Below are positions 7,032 through 13,970 of a stretch of DNA of 14,861 nt, in pieces (position 1 is the stretch's first letter; every line of letters starts with the position of its first letter). Both the position numbers and the translations under genes were made by a program. Source of the stretch: an uncultured Erysipelotrichaceae bacterium. GTDB lineage: Bacteria > Bacillota_I > Bacilli_A > Erysipelotrichales > Erysipelotrichaceae. The stretch is from positions 1 to 14,861 of the forward strand of contig ONOV01000130.1 in NCBI GenBank assembly GCA_900319505.1, read 5' to 3'. Below the pieces are notes generated by a model. That model did not search any database. It had not been told where the DNA came from and saw nothing but the letters and a program-made list of their open reading frames with translations.

Positions 7032-7146
7032 CATTTATACAATATTGTCTGTTTGTCATACATATTTGCATGCATTTTGTGTAATCTTTGTGAACAATCA
7101 GAAAAACACTGTCATTTCATCTCTAAAAATGTTAAAAAAGGAAAGT
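7032..7146 (+). other. C-D intergenic gap: AT-rich, two short palindromes
   Basis: This 115-nt gap holds ACAATATTGT (7039-7048), TGCATGCA (7067-7074) and TGTAAT (7080-7085), the last a possible -10 with no good -35 at normal spacing. A purine-rich ribosome site, AAAGGAAAG, ends 1-2 nt before the ATG of D at 7147. I see no terminator for C, so C and D may share a transcript. Confidence 0.35.
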
Positions 7147-8319
7147 ATGAATACGAAAACCCGCAGAAAAACTGTCAGAACAGGACTTGCTCTGGCATCA
7201 TGTCTTTTACTGGCATCCCCTCTACAGGCCTTCGCAGATGAAGGTCTCTCGGCCGCCGATACCTCCAGTCTTCCCGTATATGAGATTGATCTCAATGACC
7301 AGCATCCCTTTGAAACCCTCAAAGAGGAAGCGATCCGCAAATATATTTCCACTGTACCGACCATGAAGCTGTCTGATATCGACATGAATGCTTCCACCAT
7401 GGAAGTTTCCTACTTCGATCAGAACAACAAAGGTCTGCAGACCATCCAGATCAGCCTGAGCCTTGTCTCAGCTGCGGATGCAGAAAATGCCAGTCCGACC
7501 GCTACTTCCTATGTGGAAAAAGCGGCGATCAAGATGACCGGAGAAAAGAAACCTCAGATCATCCTCAAGAGCCAGGAAGTTACCGTAGACCTCGGTTCCA
7601 CCTTCAGCTATACCGACAACATCGGCTATATCACCTCTCCTACCGGAGAGCTGCCGGCATCCATTCAGGAAACAGACAACGTTGATGTCAATACCGAAGG
7701 CTCCTATACAGTTACCGTATCCGTCGCCGACGGTCTTTCCAAGCAGAGCAGCGTCAGCTACACCGTCAACGTAAAGAAACCGGCCGAAGTGGTCAGAGCC
7801 GAAGAAGAAGCGGCCAAGTCGGAAGAAGAGAAACAGAAAGAAGCTGAGCAGCAGGCCCAGCAGGAAGAAGAAGCCAAGGCTGATGAAACCCTAGCTGGGG
7901 CTGCCGATATCTCGAATGTCACCACAAGCACGCCGGCCAGCATCACATATGCAGGCACACCGGATCATGCGACGGGTGATTCCGGCAATGCCTATCCATG
8001 GGGCCAGTGCACATGGTATGCCTATGAAAGAAGACACCAGCTCGGTCTGCCCTGCGGCAGCTACTTCGGCAATGGCGGTGCCTGGGCAGCCTCCGCTGCT
8101 TCCTATGGCTATGCGGTCGATAATAACCCGCAGGTCGGGGATGTCGTAGTCTTTGCGCCAGGTCAGGCAGGCGCCTCCGCCTTCTATGGTCATGTGGCTG
8201 TTGTTGAAGCAGTATCCGGTGATTCCATTGTCATTTCCGAGTCCAATGCCCGCGGCCTTGGCGTCATCAGTACACGTGCCGTGTCTGATGCCTACAGCTA
8301 CCAGTACATTCACAGCTGA
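7147..8319 (+). CDS. Secreted CHAP-domain amidase/endopeptidase, paralogue D
   Basis: A 390-residue exported protein, probably a peptidoglycan amidase or endopeptidase. Signal peptide 1-30 (cleavage after AFA); shared N-terminal region (about 43-133); Ig-like domain (about 136-211) with TVDLGSTFSYTDNIG and ETDNVDVNTEG; Glu/Gln-rich probable coiled coil (about 212-250); CHAP domain (about 280-390) of the classic type, with Cys288 (PWGQCTWYAY), His349 (YGHVAVVE) and Glu365 (ISESN). The frame is open to an ATG at 7045, but 7147 follows a purine-rich ribosome site and starts a normal signal peptide. The linker start KPAEVVRAEEEAAK is identical to that of A. It ends inside an intrinsic terminator, closing the array. 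Confidence 0.92.
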   Translation: MNTKTRRKTVRTGLALASCLLLASPLQAFADEGLSAADTSSLPVYEIDLNDQHPFETLKEEAIRKYISTVPTMKLSDIDMNASTMEVSYFDQNNKGLQTIQISLSLVSAADAENASPTATSYVEKAAIKMTGEKKPQIILKSQEVTVDLGSTFSYTDNIGYITSPTGELPASIQETDNVDVNTEGSYTVTVSVADGLSKQSSVSYTVNVKKPAEVVRAEEEAAKSEEEKQKEAEQQAQQEEEAKADETLAGAADISNVTTSTPASITYAGTPDHATGDSGNAYPWGQCTWYAYERRHQLGLPCGSYFGNGGAWAASAASYGYAVDNNPQVGDVVVFAPGQAGASAFYGHVAVVEAVSGDSIVISESNARGLGVISTRAVSDAYSYQYIHS

Positions 8320-8341
8320 GGAGTTAATCCTCAGCTTTTTT
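8314..8341 (+). terminator. Intrinsic terminator of the hydrolase array
   Basis: AGCTGAGGA (8314-8322), a 5-nt loop and TCCTCAGCT (8328-8336) form a perfect 9-bp stem, followed by a T-run to 8341. The stop codon of D lies inside the left arm. Confidence 0.92.
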
Positions 8342-8353
8342 CATTTCTATCAG

Positions 8354-8382
8354 AAAAACCGAAGGATTCATTCCTTCGGTTT
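8354..8382 (-). terminator. Intrinsic terminator of the PBP-like gene
   Basis: A perfect 11-bp stem pairs AAACCGAAGGA (8356-8366) with TCCTTCGGTTT (8372-8382) around a 5-nt loop. Read on the minus strand it ends in a run of five T (complement of 8354-8358). The stop codon of the PBP-like gene lies in the loop. It faces the array terminator 12 nt away. Confidence 0.9.
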
Positions 8383-9525
8383 GATTGCCAGAGTCAGATG
8401 TTTCAATAAATAGAGGCCGGTAAACAGCACTGCCAGAAAGATCGCAAACCCGTCAAAGAAACCGATGCCTGCTTTCTTTGTGACTTTTTCCTTTTTTACT
8501 GTCTTATCCAGCTTCATCTTACCGGCTTCCCTGCCATCCTGTTTCACCACAAGATAAGCATTGACCGCATCCGGATCATCCTTGTTCTCATATTCCACCG
8601 AAGTGGAAAGAGAAGATTCATCACTATCTGCCGCCATCAGGACGTTGATATCGGTTTTAAGGCTGAAGGTAATATGGTACTGCGTATTCCCCCTGGTCAA
8701 ATCCAGCGTTTCATCCGCCACATTTTCTTTCTGAATGGTCACATTCTTATAGTGATCAAAGCCATAATTCAATAACAGCGTCAGTTCCTTTTCCGCTGTA
8801 TCCTTATCCGCCGCTCCCATCACTGCTGCTGTCAGACTCATACCGTTTCTTTCTGCGGACACAACTGCCACAGTCTTGGCCTGATCCGAAGCTGTCTCAT
8901 AGCCGCCGATAATACCGTCATACGACATCAGTGTCCGGCTCAGCTGCTGATTGTTATCAAAAGAGGTCGGCGTATACCTGTCTGCACTGTAATAAATCTT
9001 CAGATCCTCATTTCTGACAAACTCCCTTGCCAGCAGGGCAATATCATACGCCGTCGATGTTTCCCCATCCTCATAGCCATACGTATTGGTATAGGTCGTA
9101 GCGGTCATGCCGATCTTAGCTGCCTTACCATTCATCCGCTGCAGTGTGTCATCATTCAGATCACTCAGGGCATCTGCCGCATCTTCTCCATTGGCCAGAA
9201 TCGATGCATAGCGCAGATCCTCCACATTGTATGCAGCCCCATCCGTCAATCCGATCTTTGTCTTATACGGATGATCGCCCGCCTTGTATGTCACTGTATC
9301 ACTGTTACTGTCCATAGATACCATGACATCCATCAGCCTGCCCATGCCGGCACTGGCCAGCGGCGTCGTACTGTCCTTTTCATACAGCCTGGCGCCGCTG
9401 CCATTATCAATCAATACACAGGAAGCAGAACTGATATCAATACTGTCCTGTGCCTGTGCCGGCATGGGCATACAGAGACACAGAAGAGACATACAGCCTG
9501 CCATCAAAAACCATTTCTTACTCAT
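8368..9525 (-). CDS. Membrane-anchored pseudo-carboxypeptidase, S11/PBP5 family
   Basis: A 385-residue protein with a signal peptide (about 1-25), an S11 D-Ala-D-Ala carboxypeptidase-like domain (about 28-258), a beta-rich C-terminal domain and a terminal membrane helix (about 356-376) ending KPKE. Family membership is clear from MNGKAAKIGMTATTYTNTYG, STAYDIALLARE and AERNGMSLTAAVMGA. All three catalytic motifs are missing: SxxK aligns with GMGR (60-63; the nearby SAGM also lacks Lys), SGN with NGE (112-114), and KTG with IGG (206-208). It should therefore have no carboxypeptidase activity but could still bind peptidoglycan or partner proteins. The ATG at 9525 is preferred to an upstream one at 9609 because it starts the signal peptide. 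Intact frame and separate promoter and terminator argue against simple decay. Confidence 0.88.
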   Translation of the reverse strand: MSKKWFLMAGCMSLLCLCMPMPAQAQDSIDISSASCVLIDNGSGARLYEKDSTTPLASAGMGRLMDVMVSMDSNSDTVTYKAGDHPYKTKIGLTDGAAYNVEDLRYASILANGEDAADALSDLNDDTLQRMNGKAAKIGMTATTYTNTYGYEDGETSTAYDIALLAREFVRNEDLKIYYSADRYTPTSFDNNQQLSRTLMSYDGIIGGYETASDQAKTVAVVSAERNGMSLTAAVMGAADKDTAEKELTLLLNYGFDHYKNVTIQKENVADETLDLTRGNTQYHITFSLKTDINVLMAADSDESSLSTSVEYENKDDPDAVNAYLVVKQDGREAGKMKLDKTVKKEKVTKKAGIGFFDGFAIFLAVLFTGLYLLKHLTLAIKPKE

Positions 9526-9532
9526 CGGTATG

Positions 9533-9538
9533 ATTATA
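9533..9538 (-). promoter_or_regulatory. -10 box of the PBP-like gene, apparently leaderless
   Basis: A perfect TATAAT on the minus strand (9533-9538) ends 7 nt before the ATG at 9525, with no Shine-Dalgarno sequence between. A -35 at 16-18 nt is poor. The cadA terminator lies just upstream, so this gene needs its own promoter. Confidence 0.5.
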
Positions 9539-9560
9539 CACGTTTCTATCGGTGAAAAGG

Positions 9561-9588
9561 AAAAAGAGTCACCCTGTAAAGATGACCC
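9561..9588 (-). terminator. Intrinsic terminator of the P-type ATPase gene
   Basis: On the minus strand GGGTCATC (9581-9588) pairs with GGTGACTC (9566-9573), giving 8 bp with two G-T wobbles and a 7-nt loop, followed by five T (complement of 9561-9565). It begins 7 nt after the ATPase stop codon. Confidence 0.75.
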
Positions 9589-9595
9589 CCCTGTG

Positions 9596-11905
9596 TTAAT
9601 GTCTGGCAATTCTCAGCAGTCTTAACGAATTCAGCACACAAAGCATCGCTACACCCGTATCCGCAAAGATGGCCATCCACATATTGGCAATGCCAAGTGC
9701 ACCAAGCACCAGCGTCAGTACCTTGATGATAATTGCAAACCAGATATTCTGCCGGGCTACTTTCAGAATCCTTCCCGCAGCTGAAACAGCCAGCGTGATC
9801 TTGGCAGGATCATCATCCATGATCACAACATCCGCTGCTTCAATGGCCGCATCCGAGCCAAGAGCCCCCATGGCAATGCCGATATCAGCCGTATTCAGCA
9901 CCGGGGCATCATTAACCCCATCTCCGACAAAGGCAGTGACGCCATTGTGCTTCAGCTCTTTTACTTTCTCTACCTTATCCTGCGGCAGACATTCACCATA
10001 CGCCTCATCTGTACCAAGCTTCTCAGCTGCTTCCATGGTAATCGCCTGATTATCTCCCGAAAGCAGCACGGTCTTCTTTCCCGCCTGATGCATGGCCTGG
10101 ATCGCCTCTCTGGCATTGGGCTTGAAGGCATCCCGCAGGACAATCCGTCCTTCATATTTTCCATCCGCCGCCACATACACAGCTGTACCGGAAGGATCCT
10201 TCTCCACATGAATGCCATGGTCTTCCATGAGCCTCTGATTGCCCGCCAGAATCACCCGGCTGCCGACAGTGACTTCGACACCTTTGCCGGCAATTTCACT
10301 GACCCCGGAGATCTTTGTTTCATCAATTTCCTTTCCATAGGCTTCTTTGATGCCTAAGGCAAGGGGATGATGGGAATTGCATTCCGCATACGCGGCATCT
10401 TCCAGCACCTGCTCTCTGTCGCCATCGACCTCACTGACCGCAAAGTGTCCGGTTGTCAATGTACCGGTCTTATCCATGACTATCTGTTTCACATCAGACA
10501 GTGTCTCTACAAGATCCGCTCCCTTGACCAGAACACCCCGGGAAGAAAGACCGCCGATGCCGGAGAAGAAACTCAGCGGAATGGAGATCACAAGCGCACA
10601 TGGACAGGAAATGACTAAGAACGTACAGGCTCTGTACACCCCTTCATTCCAGTTCCCGCTGGCAAGTCCGACAATCAGCGCTACCCCGATGGCCGCAAAG
10701 ACAACAATCGGTGTGTAATAGCGTGAGAATCTGGTAATGAAGTTTTCCGCCTTTGCCTTATGGGAATCACTGTCTTCCACTAAGGCAAGAATACGGGAAG
10801 CAGTACTGTCGCCATACAGCTTTGTTGTACGCACTTCCAGTACACCCGTCTGATTGATGGCCCCGGACATCACCTCATCTCCGGCCATGACATCACGCGG
10901 CCTGGCTTCACCCGTCAAAGATGCCGTATCAAGAGAACTGCTCCCCTTTGTCACAACGCCATCCAGCGGCACTCTTTCGCCCGGCCGGATCTCAATGATT
11001 TCATCCACCGCTACATCTTCCGGTGAAACATCAACCCAATTACCATTGCGATTGACCCGGGCACTGTCCGGTCTGATATCCATCAAAGCCCCGATGGACC
11101 TGCGGGAGCGGTCTACAGCCATATCCTGGAAGTATTCACCGATCTGATAAAACAGCATGACGCCGCAGGCCTCTTTCATATCCCCAAGATATACTGCCGC
11201 AAAAGTCGCCACTGTCATCAGGAAATGTTCATCAAACAGCTGGCCATGTCCAATGCCTTTAAATGCCTTCAGAATGACGTCATAGCCAAGAATCACATAT
11301 GCACATGCCGCCAGGATGATACCGCCTCTGCCCGATACCGCCATGGCAATGGCAAACAGCACGCCGCCGATGATGATCCGCGGCAGTGTATTTTCCTCTT
11401 CCTCGGCTTCTTCCTTCTCGACATTCACTTTCTTCTTTTCCGTCCATGCCGAAATCTTTGCGTCAGGTTCTTCTCTGGCCGTGACTTCTCTGACCTTCTG
11501 TTCCATGGCAGCCGCATCCGCCGGATCACACGTGTAGCGCAGATGACTGTTCATGAAATCCAGGCTGACATCTTCAATTCCCTCAATCTCACTGATCTTC
11601 TTTTCTACTTTGGCTGCACAGTCGGCACAGTCAATGTCTTCAATCAATAGATCCACCTGTTTTTTCTTTTCCGTCAGGATGACCCTGGCATCCGGTTCTT
11701 CTGCCTGAACTGTATCAATGATTTCTTTCTCAATCCTCCCGGCATCCTCAGGTGCACATTTATATACCAGGGAACTGTTCATATAGGACAGGGAAACATC
11801 AGAGATTCCCTTCAATTCACTGATGCTGTGCTCAATCTTAGCCGCACAGGCAGCACAGTCAATATCCTCAACCCGGCAGCGGTACTGTTTTACTTCTTCC
11901 CTCAT
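9596..11905 (-). CDS. cadA: P1B-2 heavy-metal ATPase (Zn/Cd/Pb export)
   Basis: A 769-residue membrane pump that exports divalent soft metals using ATP. Order: two tandem HMA domains (CAAC at 17-20, CADC at 93-96), an acidic/basic linker, membrane helices from about 175, actuator TGE (331-333), ion-site CPC (434-436), phosphorylation DKTGT (478-482), the SHHP nucleotide-site His-Pro (511-514) and the hinge GDGVNDA (661-667). Lys728 in the penultimate helix and Asp749 in the last (FADTG) mark the P1B-2 Zn/Cd/Pb subgroup rather than Cu pumps, which lack this pair. The ATG at 11905 is chosen because GGAGGAG lies 2-8 nt upstream; an in-frame ATG at 11920 would place that site inside the coding sequence. 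Which metal is physiological cannot be read from sequence; zntA is an equally apt name. Confidence 0.93.
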   Translation of the reverse strand: MREEVKQYRCRVEDIDCAACAAKIEHSISELKGISDVSLSYMNSSLVYKCAPEDAGRIEKEIIDTVQAEEPDARVILTEKKKQVDLLIEDIDCADCAAKVEKKISEIEGIEDVSLDFMNSHLRYTCDPADAAAMEQKVREVTAREEPDAKISAWTEKKKVNVEKEEAEEEENTLPRIIIGGVLFAIAMAVSGRGGIILAACAYVILGYDVILKAFKGIGHGQLFDEHFLMTVATFAAVYLGDMKEACGVMLFYQIGEYFQDMAVDRSRRSIGALMDIRPDSARVNRNGNWVDVSPEDVAVDEIIEIRPGERVPLDGVVTKGSSSLDTASLTGEARPRDVMAGDEVMSGAINQTGVLEVRTTKLYGDSTASRILALVEDSDSHKAKAENFITRFSRYYTPIVVFAAIGVALIVGLASGNWNEGVYRACTFLVISCPCALVISIPLSFFSGIGGLSSRGVLVKGADLVETLSDVKQIVMDKTGTLTTGHFAVSEVDGDREQVLEDAAYAECNSHHPLALGIKEAYGKEIDETKISGVSEIAGKGVEVTVGSRVILAGNQRLMEDHGIHVEKDPSGTAVYVAADGKYEGRIVLRDAFKPNAREAIQAMHQAGKKTVLLSGDNQAITMEAAEKLGTDEAYGECLPQDKVEKVKELKHNGVTAFVGDGVNDAPVLNTADIGIAMGALGSDAAIEAADVVIMDDDPAKITLAVSAAGRILKVARQNIWFAIIIKVLTLVLGALGIANMWMAIFADTGVAMLCVLNSLRLLRIARH

Positions 11906-11926
11906 ATCTCCTCCACGCATTCACAC

Positions 11927-11942
11927 ATGAACACTTGCTCAT
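11927..11942 (-). promoter_or_regulatory. Candidate ArsR/SmtB-family metal-sensor operator
   Basis: ATGAACA (11927-11933), CT, TGCTCAT (11936-11942) is a 7-2-7 inverted repeat with one mismatch. It resembles the TGAAC/TGAGC-containing operators of SmtB/CadC/CzrA-type repressors. It lies at the expected transcription start of the ATPase promoter, where such repressors usually bind. No regulator gene is in the window. Confidence 0.55.
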
Positions 11943-11950
11943 ACGTAAAT

Positions 11951-11978
11951 ATGATATACCGTATTCCCTGCCTGTCAA
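11951..11978 (-). promoter_or_regulatory. Promoter of the P-type ATPase gene
   Basis: Minus strand: TTGACA (11973-11978), a 16-nt spacer and TATCAT (11951-11956). The -35 is perfect and the -10 matches at five of six. The predicted start near 11944 leaves a leader of about 40 nt carrying the operator-like repeat and the GGAGGAG ribosome site. Confidence 0.7.
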
Positions 11979-11990
11979 TATGAATACAAG

Positions 11991-12025
11991 AAAAGAATCA
12001 GCCGACCGTCACATCTTCTGATTCT
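11991..12025 (-). terminator. Intrinsic terminator of the Sel1-repeat gene
   Basis: AGAATCAG (minus strand, 12018-12025) pairs perfectly with CTGATTCT (11994-12001) around a 16-nt loop, and T-rich sequence follows on the minus strand. It ends 13 nt before the ATPase -35. The large loop makes it less certain than the others. Confidence 0.6.
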
Positions 12026-12058
12026 CTTCCTTCTTTCTGTGCTTTATGATCTTACATA

Positions 12059-12832
12059 TTACGCTAACGCGGCGTTTCTGGCATGCCGTCTTCTGACATG
12101 GTCCCGCATCTCATCAATGGCTCTTCTGACCGAGACGGAACTGTCATCTCCATCCAGCAGTGCTTCTTCCACCGCAGCTTCCGCCTTGGCAAGATACATC
12201 AGAACTTCATTCTCGCTGTACTTGTCATCCGGCTTTTCATTGGCAACGCATGCCATCCGGTAGTAGATCATCGCCAGCGGATGATCATAGCCCCCGGAAG
12301 AAGTCAGAGCCATCTTCTCCGCCTGCCTGTAGAGCGCCATGGCGGTCTGGTTATCCTTTCTGACCGGTCCGACCCCATCCTTGAATAAATCACCAAGGAT
12401 GTATGTACTTTCAATACTGCCGTTTTCCACCATGCCCCGGATCAGAAAACCAAGCGCCTTGTCATACCGCGGTGCGATGCCGCCTACTGCTCCCATATAC
12501 AGGAGCGACAGATAATCCATCGCCGCAGCTGATATATCATCATCCACATCTTCCCGGTCCGCTATATCTTCCAGAATCTTTACCGCTTCATCCCCCTCGG
12601 CAGGCAGTCCGCTGTCCAGCAGGATAGACGCAAGCCGCATTCCGTCTTCCACAGAACCATCTTTGTACTCACGTCTGAGTATATCAATTACCTTTGTCCG
12701 GTTCTCACTCGACATGAGATCCGGCGCCAGGTCCGCATACATGTGTGCCCACTCTGCTTCCGCAGCGCGATCGCCCTTCTTCATCTGGGCCTCCAGTTCT
12801 GCAATTTTTTTAAGAATTTCAGTTCTTCTCAT
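12059..12832 (-). CDS. Sel1/TPR-like repeat protein, function unknown
   Basis: A protein of about 257 residues without signal peptide or membrane segment, so probably cytosolic. An N-terminal helical stretch rich in charged residues is followed by two Sel1-like repeats (about 104-138 and 142-175), recognisable from YLSLLYMGAVGG...DKALGFLIRG and YILGDLFKDGVGP...AMALYRQAEK. Such repeats form helical scaffolds for protein-protein contacts. The C-terminus is helical and Arg-rich. Two starts are possible: the ATG at 12844 abuts AAGG with no spacing, whereas 12832 has GGA 7 nt upstream, so the shorter form is given. It is divergent from the PHP gene and ends in its own terminator. I do not assign a role. 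Confidence 0.75.
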   Translation of the reverse strand: MRRTEILKKIAELEAQMKKGDRAAEAEWAHMYADLAPDLMSSENRTKVIDILRREYKDGSVEDGMRLASILLDSGLPAEGDEAVKILEDIADREDVDDDISAAAMDYLSLLYMGAVGGIAPRYDKALGFLIRGMVENGSIESTYILGDLFKDGVGPVRKDNQTAMALYRQAEKMALTSSGGYDHPLAMIYYRMACVANEKPDDKYSENEVLMYLAKAEAAVEEALLDGDDSSVSVRRAIDEMRDHVRRRHARNAALA

Positions 12833-12858
12833 AACTTCATCCATCCTTGTAATTGCAC

Positions 12859-12874
12859 ACTGATTATAATCAGT
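12859..12874. promoter_or_regulatory. 16-bp perfect palindrome before the Sel1 gene
   Basis: ACTGATTATAATCAGT reads the same on both strands and contains TATAAT in each direction. It lies 14 nt from the first possible ATG (12844) of the Sel1 gene and could be an operator over a -10 box. No -35 at 16-18 nt fits that -10 on the minus strand. Confidence 0.5.
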
Positions 12875-12877
12875 TTC

Positions 12878-12905
12878 CTTATCTTCCAGTGCTCTGTGGT
12901 GTCAA
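12878..12905 (-). promoter_or_regulatory. Candidate promoter of the Sel1 gene
   Basis: Minus strand: perfect TTGACA (12900-12905), 16 nt, then GATAAG (12878-12883), which matches the -10 consensus at four positions. Transcription would begin within or beside the 16-bp palindrome. Confidence 0.4.
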
Positions 12906-13010
12906 GTCTTTTCAGAAAGAAAACTTAGACAATTTCTTAAAAAGAATATATTGTTCTCATTTTCTTCCGATTTTAAAAGTGTACGAACATTTCGTGCTTT
13001 ACCCATGTTT

Positions 13011-13040
13011 TTGACTTGTACCCTATTATTGTTGTATCAG
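13011..13040 (+). promoter_or_regulatory. Candidate promoter of the PHP gene
   Basis: TTGACT (13011-13016), 18 nt, TATCAG (13035-13040). It overlaps a minus-strand candidate, TTGACA (13053-13058), 16 nt, TACAAC (13031-13036), aimed at the Sel1 gene. The leader to the PHP ATG would be about 80 nt. Confidence 0.4.
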
Positions 13041-13126
13041 AATCATGTGCCTTGTCAAGCTGATCGATCTCGCACTTTTTCTTTTGATGACAACTCTGCT
13101 AAACTGATGGAAAGAAAGGCTCTATC

Positions 13127-13936
13127 ATGCTTGAAAGAAATTTTCACACCCATACCGCCCGCTGCGGACATGCTGCAGGCAGTGATGAACAGTATGTTGA
13201 AAATGCCATCCGCGGCGGTGTAAAAATACTCGGTTTTTCAGACCACGCCCCTTATCACAGAGAAGATCCAGGCGAGCGCATGAACCTGTCAGAGCTCAAT
13301 GGATATGTCCAGTCCATCACAGCACTGAAACAGAAATATGCCGATCAGATTGAAATACATCTGGGCCTTGAAGTGGAATGCTACAAAGACCAGTGGGATC
13401 TGTTAGCTCAGTACCGGAAGGACTTTGAATATCTGATCCTCGGCCAGCATGAGCTCTGCTTCCAGGGCGAAAGCTCCTATGATATCAGAACACCTGCAGG
13501 CCTCAATACCTATACGGATCTGATCGGCTATGCCTGTGAACACGGGCTCTGTGATATCATTGCCCATCCGGATGTATGCATGTGGTCTTATCCGGTAATT
13601 GATGATACCGTTCAAGCCATTGCCGAGCGGATCGCCGCTCTTTCCCTGCACTATGATATTCCGGTGGAACTCAATGCAGGATCAGGTGTCAGAGTGGGAA
13701 AGCGGATGTACCAGGACGGTCTGCGCTATCCTTATCCGGTACGGATCTTCTTTGAAACATTCGCAAAGAAACACTGCAAAGTTCTGATCGGCCTGGATGT
13801 CCATGATCCATCTCTTTTCCTGACAGATCTCTATATCAACAGATGTCTTGAAGTTATTGAAGGTCTCGATGTGAACCTGCTGTATGACTATGATCTGATT
13901 GCAGAAGCAAAGAAGCGGAAGGCTCTCTTCTATTGA
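13127..13936 (+). CDS. PHP-family histidinol-phosphatase-like metallohydrolase
   Basis: A 269-residue cytosolic enzyme of the polymerase-and-histidinol-phosphatase (PHP) superfamily, HisK/HolPase type; length and motifs fit histidinol-phosphate phosphatase, which makes histidinol and phosphate. The trinuclear metal ligands are visible in order: HTH (His7, His9), CGH (His15), FSDH (Asp39, His40), LEVE (Glu82), GQH (His108), AHPD (His147) and GLDVHDP (Asp224, His226). AAAGG stands 7 nt before the ATG. No other histidine-biosynthesis gene is nearby, so the true substrate may be another phosphoester; hisK is therefore not claimed. It stands alone, divergent from the Sel1 gene and convergent with the ABC gene. 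Confidence 0.85.
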   Translation: MLERNFHTHTARCGHAAGSDEQYVENAIRGGVKILGFSDHAPYHREDPGERMNLSELNGYVQSITALKQKYADQIEIHLGLEVECYKDQWDLLAQYRKDFEYLILGQHELCFQGESSYDIRTPAGLNTYTDLIGYACEHGLCDIIAHPDVCMWSYPVIDDTVQAIAERIAALSLHYDIPVELNAGSGVRVGKRMYQDGLRYPYPVRIFFETFAKKHCKVLIGLDVHDPSLFLTDLYINRCLEVIEGLDVNLLYDYDLIAEAKKRKALFY

Positions 13937-13950
13937 GCCTTCCGCTTCTT
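13910..13950. terminator. Shared hairpin terminator of the PHP and ABC genes
   Basis: A perfect 16-bp stem pairs 13910-13925 with 13935-13950 around a 9-nt loop (arm core GCGGAAGGCTC). TTCTT ends the plus-strand arm and a TTT-containing stretch follows on the minus strand, so it may work for both convergent genes. The PHP stop codon lies at the loop and arm boundary. Confidence 0.75.
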
Positions 13951-13970
13951 CAGTATTCCGTATCAGTCTT

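Noticed and set aside
6006..7034. Long open frame of 342 codons on the minus strand, antisense to paralogue C.
   Set aside because: It lies entirely opposite a gene with signal peptide, domains and catalytic residues, has no recognisable family or ribosome site, and its openness follows from the codon bias of C. Similar antisense frames opposite folD (1779-2321) and ychF (520-957) are dismissed for the same reason.
9596..11905. Copper-exporting ATPase (CopA) for the P-type pump.
   Set aside because: The Lys728 and Asp749 pair in the last two helices is typical of the Zn/Cd/Pb subgroup, and the Asn/Tyr and Met/Ser signatures of Cu pumps are absent.
12983..12995. ACGAACATTTCGT, considered as a LexA/SOS box.
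   Set aside because: The Gram-positive box needs CGAAC-4 nt-GTTCG; the right half is missing here, and neither neighbouring gene is a DNA repair gene.
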